From positions 62,001-126,000 of the forward strand of contig CAWJLA010000008.1 of the NCBI GenBank assembly GCA_963843605.1: a stretch of DNA of 64,000 nt, given 5' to 3'. The stretch is from FEN-1297 sp963843605. Its GTDB lineage: Bacteria > Bacteroidota > Ignavibacteria > Ignavibacteriales > Ignavibacteriaceae. The notes below the pieces were generated by a model. That model made no database searches. It was not told the origin of the DNA and saw only the letters and a list, made by a program, of their open reading frames with translations. How positions within the stretch are numbered: position 1 is the first letter of the stretch; every line of letters starts with the position of its first letter. Made by a program: the position numbers and the translations under genes. Positions 30,083 to 38,415 of the stretch are shown here, one piece after another.

Positions 30083-30148
30083 TTCTGCACCAAGGTTTAA
30101 GATAGATATTTGAATAATTACTGTAAGTATTTTACTTTCTGGAGTTTT

Positions 30149-30164
30149 AACAATTAGTGTGCCT
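30149..30164 (-). promoter_or_regulatory. Sigma-54-like -24/-12 promoter of the adaptor/ATPase/permease 1-6 unit
   Basis: On the minus strand: AGGCAC-ACTAA-TTGTT, five of six consensus bases at -24 and the same TTGTT as the middle unit, with the required 10 bases between GG and GT. It ends 66 bases before the GTG start and sits 160 bases from the paired palindromes at 30325-30360. Confidence 0.62.
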
Positions 30165-30217
30165 CAAAATACCAATTAAATACCGCTCTTGGAATTTACG
30201 TGACGAATATCTTAGTC

Positions 30218-30233
30218 TGTATGAAAACGGACA
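30218..30233. promoter_or_regulatory. Degenerate single activator site
   Basis: TGTATGAAAACGGACA has one good half (CGGACA) and one imperfect half of the 16-bp palindrome. It lies between the UAS pair and the sigma-54-like element of the adaptor promoter, which the other two promoters lack. Confidence 0.35.
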
Positions 30234-30324
30234 AAAAAACGAAAATTAAATTTCCGTAAATATGATAAACGGTTTACCGGAAAATAATTATTGATTTTGA
30301 TCGAATAAAAAACAAAGTTAGCAT

Positions 30325-30360
30325 TGTTCGCTAGCGGACGATATTGTACGCTAGCGGACA
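30325..30360. promoter_or_regulatory. Tandem palindromic activator sites (UAS) in the divergent adaptor/regulator region
   Basis: TGTTCGCTAGCGGACG (30325-30340) and TGTACGCTAGCGGACA (30345-30360) with a 4-base spacer, the same geometry as at 7020-7055 and 12165-12200. The position between the adaptor and the regulator gene means it could also affect expression of the regulator itself. Confidence 0.72.
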
Positions 30361-30389
30361 GTTGGTAGTTTCGATCGTTAACTATCAAC
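30361..30389. repeat. Inverted repeat next to the UAS pair
   Basis: GTTGGTAGTT and AACTATCAAC form a 10-bp inverted repeat with one mismatch around a 9-base centre, starting on the base after the UAS pair. It may be an operator for another factor or a hairpin; it has no T tract. Confidence 0.45.
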
Positions 30390-30422
30390 TTTAATTTTCA
30401 GTTAATAAAAGGGGAATGAAAA

Positions 30423-30449
30423 TTGACTCCATAAAAAATGGAGTATAAT
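30423..30449 (+). promoter_or_regulatory. Candidate housekeeping promoter of the regulator/kinase operon
   Basis: TTGACT and TATAAT are separated by 15 bases, shorter than the usual 17, and lie 39 bases before the ATG at 30488. A 7-bp inverted repeat (ACTCCAT-N5-ATGGAGT, 30426-30444) overlaps the spacer and could be an operator. Confidence 0.35.
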
Positions 30450-30487
30450 TACAATAAATCATTACTAACAACCCTCTTGGTTATACC

Positions 30488-31864
30488 ATGAATTTAAAAT
30501 CCGGAAAAGTTCTTATTATAGATGATGATGAGGATGTATTATTTTCAGCAAGATTACTTTTAAAACAATATTATCCTATTGTAAGAATAGAAAAAAATCC
30601 CGAACAAATTCCCACTATATTAAAAGATGAGCAGTACGATATAATTCTGCTTGATATGAATTTTTCCGGAAACGCCACAAGCGGCAGCGAAGGTTTTAAC
30701 TGGCTCAAAAAAATATTAGAGATAGACCCTTCGGCAGTAGTTATACTTATTACAGCTTTCGGAACAATTGAGATGGCGGTAAAAGCTATTAAAGACGGTG
30801 CAACGGATTTCGTATTAAAACCGTGGCAGAACGAAAAACTGCTGGCAACCGTATCTTCGGCAATGAAACTTAGCCAGTCAAAACAAAAAATTGATAACCT
30901 TATTTCACGACAAAAACAATTAATTGAAGACATTGATCAGCATTTCCATGATATTATTGGTATTTCGGATGAGATGCAGAGCGTGTTTACCACAATTCAG
31001 AAGGTTGCAAAAACCGATGCCAACATCCTTATACTCGGCGAAAACGGTACGGGCAAGGAATTAGTCGCCCGGGCAATTCACAGGCAATCGAATAGAACAA
31101 ACGAAATATTTCTTAATGTAGATATGGGAGCAATCAGCGAGTCGTTGTTTGAGAGCGAACTTTTCGGTTATGTGAAAGGTGCTTTTACCGATGCGAAAGA
31201 AGATAAAGCGGGACGTTTTGAAATAGCATCCGGAGGCACATTATTCTTGGATGAAATAGGTAATCTTTCTCCTAACTTGCAGATGAAACTTTTAACCGCG
31301 CTTCAAAACCGGCAGGTAACAAGACTGGGATCAAACAAACCAAGGCCGGTTGATATACGTCTAATTTGCGCAACCAATAAACCGATTGACGAATTGCAAT
31401 CAGAAAAACATTTTAGGCAGGATTTATTATACAGAATAAATACTGTCGAAATAAAAATTCCGCCTCTTAGAAAAAGGCTGGAAGATATCCCTCTTCTTAC
31501 AAAACATTTCGTAAGTATTTATTGTAAAAAATACAATAAGCCGTTAAAGGAAATAAGTCCGGCGGCTTTAACCAGACTTGAGAGATACCACTGGCCGGGT
31601 AATATACGCGAACTTCAGCATATGGTTGAAAGAGTAATTATAATGAACGAAGAACAGGTTCTTCAGCCGGACGATTTTTATTTCTCGGCGCAGGATATAA
31701 AAGCGGACAATCTTACGCTGAATAACTACGATATCGAAGAAGTTGAAAAAATGCTTATCATAAAATCTATTGACAAATACAACGGCAACCTTACCAAGGC
31801 AGCCAAAGAACTCGGACTAACTAGAGCTTCCCTTTATAGAAGACTGGAAAAATATGGTTTATAA
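30488..31864 (+). CDS. NtrC-family sigma-54-dependent response regulator
   Basis: A 458-residue activator with three domains. Receiver: acidic DDDED at 12-16, phospho-acceptor Asp56 (ILLDMNF), Thr89 (LITAFG) and Lys111 (KPW). AAA+ domain: Walker A GENGTGKE at 184-191, sigma-54 contact loop GAFTDA at 231-236 (variant of GAFTGA), Walker B GGTLFLDEIG near 249-258. C-terminus: Fis-type helix-turn-helix, LTKAAKELGLTRASLYRRLEKYGL. It is divergent from the adaptor gene and 11 bases overlapped by its kinase gene. The paired palindromes at three transporter promoters, each with a sigma-54-like element, are its likely targets. Confidence 0.96.
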   Translation: MNLKSGKVLIIDDDEDVLFSARLLLKQYYPIVRIEKNPEQIPTILKDEQYDIILLDMNFSGNATSGSEGFNWLKKILEIDPSAVVILITAFGTIEMAVKAIKDGATDFVLKPWQNEKLLATVSSAMKLSQSKQKIDNLISRQKQLIEDIDQHFHDIIGISDEMQSVFTTIQKVAKTDANILILGENGTGKELVARAIHRQSNRTNEIFLNVDMGAISESLFESELFGYVKGAFTDAKEDKAGRFEIASGGTLFLDEIGNLSPNLQMKLLTALQNRQVTRLGSNKPRPVDIRLICATNKPIDELQSEKHFRQDLLYRINTVEIKIPPLRKRLEDIPLLTKHFVSIYCKKYNKPLKEISPAALTRLERYHWPGNIRELQHMVERVIIMNEEQVLQPDDFYFSAQDIKADNLTLNNYDIEEVEKMLIIKSIDKYNGNLTKAAKELGLTRASLYRRLEKYGL

Positions 31865-33191
31865 AAGATTCAGCATCATTGTGGCTGGTAGAATTGTTGT
31901 ACTGGCAATTACCATATTTTTATTTTTTGCTCTTGTAAGGAAAATATCATTTGACGTTACGGTCGTAATAGTATTCATATTGATTTTGTACCAGATTTAT
32001 TCGTTAATCTCATACGTAAAGATTACAAACAGAGAACTTGCGCGTTTCTTCAGCTCAATTAAGTATTCGGATTTTACGCAGAGTTTCAAAACAAATCTAA
32101 CCGGAACGGGGTTTGAAGAATTAAGCAATTCTTTTACGGAGGTAATAAATGATTTTAAAAGTACAAGAAAAGAAAAAGAAGAAAACTTCAGATATCTGCA
32201 GACAATAATTCAGCACATCAATGTAGGTATTCTGGCATACACTCTCGACGGCAATATTGAACTAATTAACAATGCTACAAAAAAACTGCTTCGCATCCAG
32301 GCTCTCAGAAATATATCGGAACTTGAAACAAAAAGTAAAAAATTAGTGGATGCACTTAAAAAGGTAAGAGCCGGGGAAAAAGTCCTAATTAAAGTAGAGG
32401 ATAATCATGAACTTTTACAGATTGCCATTTACGGCGCAGAATTCAAGATGAGAGATAAGCATATTATCCTGGTCTCGTTGAATAATATTCAAAGCGAACT
32501 GGAAGAAAAAGAAATGGAAGCCTGGCAGAACTTAATCCGTGTTCTTACCCACGAAATAATGAACTCTATTACTCCCATTGTTTCCCTCTCGGCTACGGTG
32601 AATAATATGCTCGAAGATACCGGCGAAGCCTTATCTGAAGATAGTGTGGACGACATTAAAAATGCCCTTAATACAATCGAAAAACGAAGCAAAGGATTAA
32701 TTCACTTTGTGGACGATTACAGAAATTTAAACCGGGTACCGGCTCCTAATTTTCAAATATTCAAAATTTCTAATCTTTTTGAAAGAATAAACAGCTTAAT
32801 GCACGAGCAGATTGCCTCAAAAAAAATTTCGTTCGTGCATAATGTTGATCCATTTAACCTTGAGATAACCGCCGACCCCGATTTAATTGAGCAGGTTTTA
32901 ATTAACCTTATTTTAAACTCGATGAACACAAAATATAATAACGCGGAACCGTTAATTAAATTATTGGGGAAGCTGGATAATAAAGGTTACACCGTAATCC
33001 AGGTAATCGATAACGGTAACGGTATACCGGAAGAACTGCACGACAAAATATTCATCCCGTTTTTTACAACCCGGCAGGAAGGCTCAGGTATCGGGCTTAG
33101 TCTTTCAAAGCAAATAATGCGTGCGCATAAAGGCGGAATTTCGGTTACGTCTGTTCCTGATAAAGAAACGATATTCACCTTAAGATTTTAA
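31854..33191 (+). CDS. Histidine kinase with a minimal periplasmic loop, partner of the sigma-54 regulator
   Basis: A 445-residue kinase. Two N-terminal TM helices (~8-28 and ~33-55) are joined by only a few residues, so there is no extracytoplasmic sensor domain. A linker and a PAS-like region (~115-215, HINVGILAYTLDGNIELINNATK) follow. The dimerisation helix has HEIMNSITP with His233; the ATPase domain shows the N box (LINLILNSMN), DNGNGIPEE and GSGIGLSLSK. The start overlaps the end of the regulator gene by 11 bases, indicating translational coupling. By analogy with intramembrane-sensing kinases next to ABC transporters (Bce type), it may sense membrane state or transporter activity; this is inference. 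Confidence 0.94.
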   Translation: MVYKRFSIIVAGRIVVLAITIFLFFALVRKISFDVTVVIVFILILYQIYSLISYVKITNRELARFFSSIKYSDFTQSFKTNLTGTGFEELSNSFTEVINDFKSTRKEKEENFRYLQTIIQHINVGILAYTLDGNIELINNATKKLLRIQALRNISELETKSKKLVDALKKVRAGEKVLIKVEDNHELLQIAIYGAEFKMRDKHIILVSLNNIQSELEEKEMEAWQNLIRVLTHEIMNSITPIVSLSATVNNMLEDTGEALSEDSVDDIKNALNTIEKRSKGLIHFVDDYRNLNRVPAPNFQIFKISNLFERINSLMHEQIASKKISFVHNVDPFNLEITADPDLIEQVLINLILNSMNTKYNNAEPLIKLLGKLDNKGYTVIQVIDNGNGIPEELHDKIFIPFFTTRQEGSGIGLSLSKQIMRAHKGGISVTSVPDKETIFTLRF

Positions 33192-33193
33192 TA

Positions 33194-34216
33194 TTACTTA
33201 TCGAATTTTATTTCGGCAAATTTAATTCTAACCATTTTATTTATTCCTGAAATCCATATTCTAAGAGTTTCTATATTTGTTTTAGATGGAACACCTGTAG
33301 TAGAAGCAAATCCTGTTAGTTTTATTTTCATGTGCGCCCACCCGGCAGTAGTTACAGCGCTGTCAATATAGGGATTATTATCATAGTTTATTGGAATTTT
33401 ATATGAATAATAACTGTTTACCAGATCCAAATTACCGTTATAATTAATATCTTCCATGTTCAGTTTTTGGTTACCTTCCGGATTATTAATTTTTTCAAAG
33501 TCAATTCCGGCTATATAAGAATAATCATCGTTTTCCGGATCCTGATTGCTTGCGCTGTAACCCGGTTCTTGCCTATCTGTTAATCCGTCAAGTCCTTTGT
33601 CTTCTCCGGCATCCAGTAAGCCGTTAGAATTTTTATCTTCGGTATCCAGTATATGATTCGGTATAACATCTTCGCTTATTCTTCCCAAATCAATCGTTAA
33701 ATATCCTCCGGGAAGTTTATCCTCAAAGTTCAGCCATAATGAGAGATAGCCGATATCAAAATTATCATTTATAAAAGTTCTATCATCCTTGTCTATCACC
33801 AATATCGTACCGCCCCAATTTGAATCACTTGTGCTAAAAAGAGTGTCTGTATTATAACATCCTCTTTCAGCAGAATTGTAAACCAGGTTAAGTACAGGAA
33901 TTTGTATATTTTCATTTGAATTGCTTAAGATATCCTTTAACGATACGTCGGGTGGAGAAATGTTGTACCAGTACATTTTAGCTTTATAATTCATTAACTC
34001 TTCGGAAGAAAGAGTGCTAACATCTTTTATTTGTGCAGGTATACTGGTATCATACCAATTATCGTAATTAAGATATTTTGTTTCAAGCGGATTTGTTGGC
34101 TTGTTTAACGGTTCGGTTGCTTGTTTGCATGAAGATAAAATTATTGTAATTACGACGCTAAAAATTACCGACAGCATTAATTTAAATGCTGAAATTTTTA
34201 CAATTTTATTTATCAT
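33194..34216 (-). CDS. Lipoprotein with SprA-like repeat motifs
   Basis: A 340-residue exported protein, convergent with the kinase gene and only 2 bases from it. The hydrophobic leader ends in a lipobox LSSC with Cys30. The body has an acidic Asp/Asn-rich loop (LDTEDKNSNGLLDAGEDKGLDGLTD, calcium-binding-like DxNxNG) and a C-terminal block TLRIWISGINKMVRIKFAEIKF. From memory, the combination of an 'NxNGxLDxGEDxGLDGxxD' loop and an 'LRxWLxGxxxxVxIRFAxxE' ending is characteristic of the repeated modules of the type IX secretion/gliding protein SprA; here a single module seems to stand alone on a lipoprotein. Function is unknown. Confidence 0.7.
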   Translation of the reverse strand: MINKIVKISAFKLMLSVIFSVVITIILSSCKQATEPLNKPTNPLETKYLNYDNWYDTSIPAQIKDVSTLSSEELMNYKAKMYWYNISPPDVSLKDILSNSNENIQIPVLNLVYNSAERGCYNTDTLFSTSDSNWGGTILVIDKDDRTFINDNFDIGYLSLWLNFEDKLPGGYLTIDLGRISEDVIPNHILDTEDKNSNGLLDAGEDKGLDGLTDRQEPGYSASNQDPENDDYSYIAGIDFEKINNPEGNQKLNMEDINYNGNLDLVNSYYSYKIPINYDNNPYIDSAVTTAGWAHMKIKLTGFASTTGVPSKTNIETLRIWISGINKMVRIKFAEIKFDK

Positions 34217-34382
34217 TGAATGGCCCCTATGTTTTTGATTAAATGTAAAAACTCTACCCTGAGTCTCTTTTAGGTTTGATATAGCTACTAGAATTCATCA
34301 AAACAGTATATAAGTTATCTTTTGATAACAATTTTTAAAAGGTAAAAAAATCCACATGCGTATTTTGATAACTTTACCGAAA

Positions 34383-34425
34383 TATATGACTAACACAGAT
34401 CAGCAAGATCTGTATTAGTCATATA
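34383..34425 (-). terminator. Long hairpin after the epimerase gene
   Basis: Two 19-base arms (TATATGACTAA...CAGATC and its complement, one mismatch) flank a 5-base loop. It sits 16 bases after the stop of the gene at 34441-35613. There is no clear T run on the minus strand, so terminator function is likely but not certain. Confidence 0.5.
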
Positions 34426-34440
34426 CTATTTGAAATGATT

Positions 34441-35613
34441 TTATTTAACCGAGAATTTATAAATAGTAGTTGTTGAATAAGTGGAACCTGGATTCAAAAC
34501 AGTTGAAGGCCATTTCGGTTCATTAGGTGAATCCGGGTAATGCTGGGTTTCAAGACAGAAAGCATAATGTTTTTCGTATTTTTTTCCGCCATTGCCTGTT
34601 AAGGTACCATCAAGAAAATTTCCGGTATAAAATTGAATTCCGGGCTGATCTGTATAAACATCCATCTCACGTTTGCTTGCCGGATCATAAACTTTTGCGG
34701 CTAATCTAATGCCTGTGTTCTGATCATTTAATACAAAGTTATGATCATATCCGCCGGGTAATTCATTGATTCTTGAACCGATAGCCGTCGGTTTTGTAAA
34801 ATCAAACGGTGTTCCTTTAACATCTTTAATTTCGCCGGTTGGAATTAATGTAGCATTAACCGGTGTGTATTTATCGGCATTCAACATTAATTCTTCGTTT
34901 AAGATTGTTCCGTTACCCTGTCCGGATAAATTAAAATAGCTGTGGTGAGTAAGATTAAGAACTGTAGGTTTATCAGTAGTAGCTGTATAATGAAGTTTAA
35001 GCTCATTATTGTTGGTTAATGTATAAACAACTGTAACTGTCAAGTCGCCGGGATATCCCATTTCACCATCTTTGCTAAGATAAGTTAATTTCACTGCGGG
35101 TCCTTCGTCTGTCATCATTGTATCGGCATCCCATACAACTTTGTCAAAACCTTTTGTTCCGCCGTGTAAAGTATTAGGCCCGTCATTTGTCGGAATATGA
35201 TAAGTCTTTCCGTCTAATTTAAATTCGCCTTTTGCAATACGGTTTCCGTAACGGCCGATCAAGGCGCCAAAATAAGGGCAATGAGTTAAATAATATTCTG
35301 AAGTATAACCTCCCAGGCTGTCAAATCCCAAAACCACATCATCAAAATTTCCGTTGGTATCAGGAGCGTATAATGAAGTTAATATACCTCCGTAATTTGT
35401 AATAGTTGCTTTCATGCCATTTTTATTTTCGAGTGTGTAAAGGTAAACATCTTTATTGTCCACCTTACCCCATAATTCTTTTTTCATTTCTTCCTTGCTC
35501 ATTTTTTCTCCTTTATTTTGGGAAGGATTCGAACAGCCAGTTAAAAATATGGATACAAATATAAGGAATATTGTTCCCATTAAAGCTGCTTTATTGAAAT
35601 TTTCATTTTTCAT
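34441..35613 (-). CDS. galM: Exported aldose 1-epimerase (mutarotase)
   Basis: A 390-residue protein interconverting alpha and beta anomers of aldoses. An N-terminal lipoprotein signal (LTGC, followed by SNPSQ) places it in the periplasm or on a membrane. Family motifs are present in order: GNRIAKGEF, TLHGGTKGFDK, catalytic-His region LTHHSYFNLSGQ, YDHNFVLN, and catalytic-Glu region FCLETQHYPDSPNEP. A SprA-like lipoprotein gene lies downstream and an esterase-like gene upstream, and the anomer-retaining sugar hydrolases at 37-40 kb would supply substrates. Start at ATG 35613; a second in-frame Met at residue 12 is possible. Confidence 0.94.
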   Translation of the reverse strand: MKNENFNKAALMGTIFLIFVSIFLTGCSNPSQNKGEKMSKEEMKKELWGKVDNKDVYLYTLENKNGMKATITNYGGILTSLYAPDTNGNFDDVVLGFDSLGGYTSEYYLTHCPYFGALIGRYGNRIAKGEFKLDGKTYHIPTNDGPNTLHGGTKGFDKVVWDADTMMTDEGPAVKLTYLSKDGEMGYPGDLTVTVVYTLTNNNELKLHYTATTDKPTVLNLTHHSYFNLSGQGNGTILNEELMLNADKYTPVNATLIPTGEIKDVKGTPFDFTKPTAIGSRINELPGGYDHNFVLNDQNTGIRLAAKVYDPASKREMDVYTDQPGIQFYTGNFLDGTLTGNGGKKYEKHYAFCLETQHYPDSPNEPKWPSTVLNPGSTYSTTTIYKFSVK

Positions 35614-35905
35614 ATCAACCTCTTATTAAATAGAATATGTTAATTCGGACAATTGAAAAATCTTAATTTAAGATCCGCAAATTCTTATAATCCTCAGTCA
35701 TATGTGCGAAAGCGGAAGAACTTTAAATAGATATATTCGGAGAATTACATCCTGCTTTCGGAAGGACGACTAATTTTATTTTTGTATACAAGCCTTTGAC
35801 GGATATTAGTTCTAAGTAACCTGGAATGTGCAGAAAAAGTATCATTCAAATAAATAATGTAATTATACATGACTGCAAATTATAAAAAATAATTTACTTT
35901 ATTTC

Positions 35906-36889
35906 CTATTTCGATTTAAAAACCCTATTTAGAAAATTAAGTATATAAGTTAGTGTTTTATCAAACCACGGGTGAAACAGCCAAAATGTATGTATTGTAC
36001 CGGGAAGCATGTGCTTTTCGGAATAAATATGGTATGATGTCATCATATGTATTACCGAATCTCTTCCGGCATGAAATCTCGGTACAGAACTGTTTACAAA
36101 TAACATCGGTACGGTTTCGGGACTTATATAATTTATCGGTGATGCTTCCCGCCATATTCTGAGATTATCATTAATTGTTGCACCCAGCCACTTTCTGCCG
36201 GGCGACGGTTTTTCCGGATTAGTGTCATGGCCGCTTTCCGCCGGAGTTGTAAAATCCAATATGCCGTCCACATCAATTGCTGCCTGAACATTACTAGAAT
36301 GATTAAGGTTACCGGTTGAACCTTCAAATTTTTTAATCCCGTTAGTTGTTCCCATAAATGCGGCAAGATGTCCGCCGCTTGAGCATCCGTATACAGCAAT
36401 TTTATTCGAGTCTATTCCGTATCTCTTCGAGTTTGCCCGCAGCCATCTTACCGCCGCTCTTAAATCATAAATCGAAGCAGGATATTTTGCTTCCGGTGAT
36501 AATCTGTATTCAACCGATGCGGCTATGTATCCGTTGACTGCAAGCTTTACCGCCATAGGATAAGTCATGCTTCTGTCACCGGAAGCCCATCCGCCTCCGT
36601 GAACCATTAGCACTGCAGGAAACCGTTCCGCTTTTTTACCAGCCGGCATAAACAGATCAATGTGCAGCGAACGGCTGCCGTATTTAACATATACAATATT
36701 TTCCTTTTCGATTATACCCTTTGGTAATATCGAAGATGCAAGTACGGCATTAGGAAATTTTTTGTGCATCTTGATTGCCGCACTGTATAGCGTATACGAT
36801 GTATCGCGCGGAATCATCGGCTCTTTTTGGTTTTGCTGCGATAAAATTATTTGGGAAAAAATTAAAATAAATAGAAATAACTTTTTCAT
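35906..36889 (-). CDS. Exported alpha/beta-hydrolase, acetyl-esterase-like (BD-FAE/HSL type)
   Basis: A 327-residue secreted esterase candidate. The signal peptide ends near residue 18 (LFLFILIFSQIILSQ). Oxyanion motif HGGGWASGD and nucleophile elbow GCSSGGHLA are typical of the family that removes acetyl or feruloyl groups from plant cell-wall sugars; the catalytic His is probably in GTIHTFW near the C-terminus. It lies in the same orientation between the epimerase and the apiosidase-like gene. Substrate cannot be assigned from sequence alone. Confidence 0.88.
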   Translation of the reverse strand: MKKLFLFILIFSQIILSQQNQKEPMIPRDTSYTLYSAAIKMHKKFPNAVLASSILPKGIIEKENIVYVKYGSRSLHIDLFMPAGKKAERFPAVLMVHGGGWASGDRSMTYPMAVKLAVNGYIAASVEYRLSPEAKYPASIYDLRAAVRWLRANSKRYGIDSNKIAVYGCSSGGHLAAFMGTTNGIKKFEGSTGNLNHSSNVQAAIDVDGILDFTTPAESGHDTNPEKPSPGRKWLGATINDNLRIWREASPINYISPETVPMLFVNSSVPRFHAGRDSVIHMMTSYHIYSEKHMLPGTIHTFWLFHPWFDKTLTYILNFLNRVFKSK

Positions 36890-36999
36890 TTAGTCCGCCT
36901 GATCCAGAGATTTCATTAAAAGGATAAAAAATAATCATGATAACTGCAATTAAAAACAGTTCAGATATTGGCCGTTTAATACTTTTTATTACTGCATTA

Positions 37000-38397
37000 T
37001 TACTGTACGCTTTTTAATACCAGAACCCAATCGTTTCCGTTTTTCTTCTTTCCGGGAGGGTCGAATTCTTTTATTCCTTTATTTTTTAATTTTTTAATGA
37101 AAGTTGAAGAACCGTTTCTGGGATTATACCAATAAGAATTTATATACATGCCGGATATTTTTCCTAAATTAATTTTGAATCTTCTCCCGTTATAGGTGTA
37201 AACGAATAAATATGTTTTACCTCGTGCAGCTGCAAGATGATCATATCGTTTACCGTCGCTGCCGGCTATAATTGTCTCATCGGGAACTCTTTCGAAATAA
37301 GGCTCCGACAGTACAAGTTTTTTTAAATAAATCATTTCCGACGCCCCTGGATCATTTAATGCTTGATACCAGAATTCTTTCACTCCGTATGCACCGTTGC
37401 CGGTTTTATGCATCTGCATTACTGCATTGTCGCCGTAAGTAAATCCGCATGCACCGGCAAAAACCGACCAGTAGGCATATCTTCTTACATCGTTGTCATT
37501 CCAATACGGCATAGACGGATTGTGCAGCCCGTGAGGGATGTTCTCATATGAAGGTTCGCCGTCCAATGTCGGTTTCACAGGCTTTTTATTATAATCATTT
37601 TGTACATATTTCCAGTTATCTTCTCCGTAACCGGAACTGTCCTGATTGTAATCTTTATGTCCTGATTGAAACATATTGAAACTCAACCAAGATTTACTGT
37701 TAAACCATGTTGATGACTGTGTTCTGCCGAAAGGATGAAATGTTATTAAATGATTCGGATCTATTCTGTGAATAGTATTGCCTATTTCATTCCATACATC
37801 CATATGCTGACTGCCTCGCGTGTCACCGCCGTTGATCCAGATTATATTTGGTTTGTCCTTAAATCTTTCTGCTAACCAGGCCGCATAAATTACAGCATTT
37901 TTCATATTTACCTTATGATCCCGGACATTAGATCCCCAAACCGGAACCATCGCAATAAATATTCTCTTCTTGGCGGCAAGATTGACAATGTAGTCAACAT
38001 GATCCCAGTAATCGTACTGCAAAGAATTGGCTGTATCATTTCCCTCTGTAACTTTGGGACGGCTAGGATCATCGTTGATAAACGCAGAATCGCCGTAAAT
38101 GTTTACTTCGGGAAACCTGTGAATTAACACTGCTTGAATTACATTAAATCCCTTTTTACTTCTGTCTTCTATGAACTTTTCGGCTTCTTCGCGATTTAAT
38201 TTTGAAAATAACAGCCAGCCTGTATCCCCGAGCCAGAAAAAAGGCTTACCGTTTCCAAATTGCAAGAAATGGCCGTTTTCAGAGACTTCCAATTTACAGC
38301 TCTTGAAGATATTATTACTTTGTGCCGGTATTCGCAAAGAAGTAATAAAAATCACGATATTAAAAAAAAGCAAAATTTTTAAATGATCATTTTTCAT
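37000..38397 (-). CDS. DUF4038 / apiosidase-like (GH140-type) glycoside hydrolase
   Basis: A 465-residue exported protein. A signal peptide is followed by the hallmark opening FFWLGDTGWLLFSKLNREEAEKFIEDRSKKGFNVIQ of the DUF4038 TIM barrel, with later barrel motifs IWINGGDTRG and TLDGEPSYE. The last ~90 residues form a small beta domain like the 'collagen-binding' domain usual in this family (FVYTYNGRRFKINLGKISG). GH140 members cleave apiose from pectin side chains, but the family is wide, so the exact substrate is inferred. It is 18 bases ahead of, and downstream from, the GH43 gene, so the two are probably co-transcribed. Confidence 0.88.
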   Translation of the reverse strand: MKNDHLKILLFFNIVIFITSLRIPAQSNNIFKSCKLEVSENGHFLQFGNGKPFFWLGDTGWLLFSKLNREEAEKFIEDRSKKGFNVIQAVLIHRFPEVNIYGDSAFINDDPSRPKVTEGNDTANSLQYDYWDHVDYIVNLAAKKRIFIAMVPVWGSNVRDHKVNMKNAVIYAAWLAERFKDKPNIIWINGGDTRGSQHMDVWNEIGNTIHRIDPNHLITFHPFGRTQSSTWFNSKSWLSFNMFQSGHKDYNQDSSGYGEDNWKYVQNDYNKKPVKPTLDGEPSYENIPHGLHNPSMPYWNDNDVRRYAYWSVFAGACGFTYGDNAVMQMHKTGNGAYGVKEFWYQALNDPGASEMIYLKKLVLSEPYFERVPDETIIAGSDGKRYDHLAAARGKTYLFVYTYNGRRFKINLGKISGMYINSYWYNPRNGSSTFIKKLKNKGIKEFDPPGKKKNGNDWVLVLKSVQ

Positions 38398-38415
38398 TTA
38401 ATCTTAATTAAGTTT

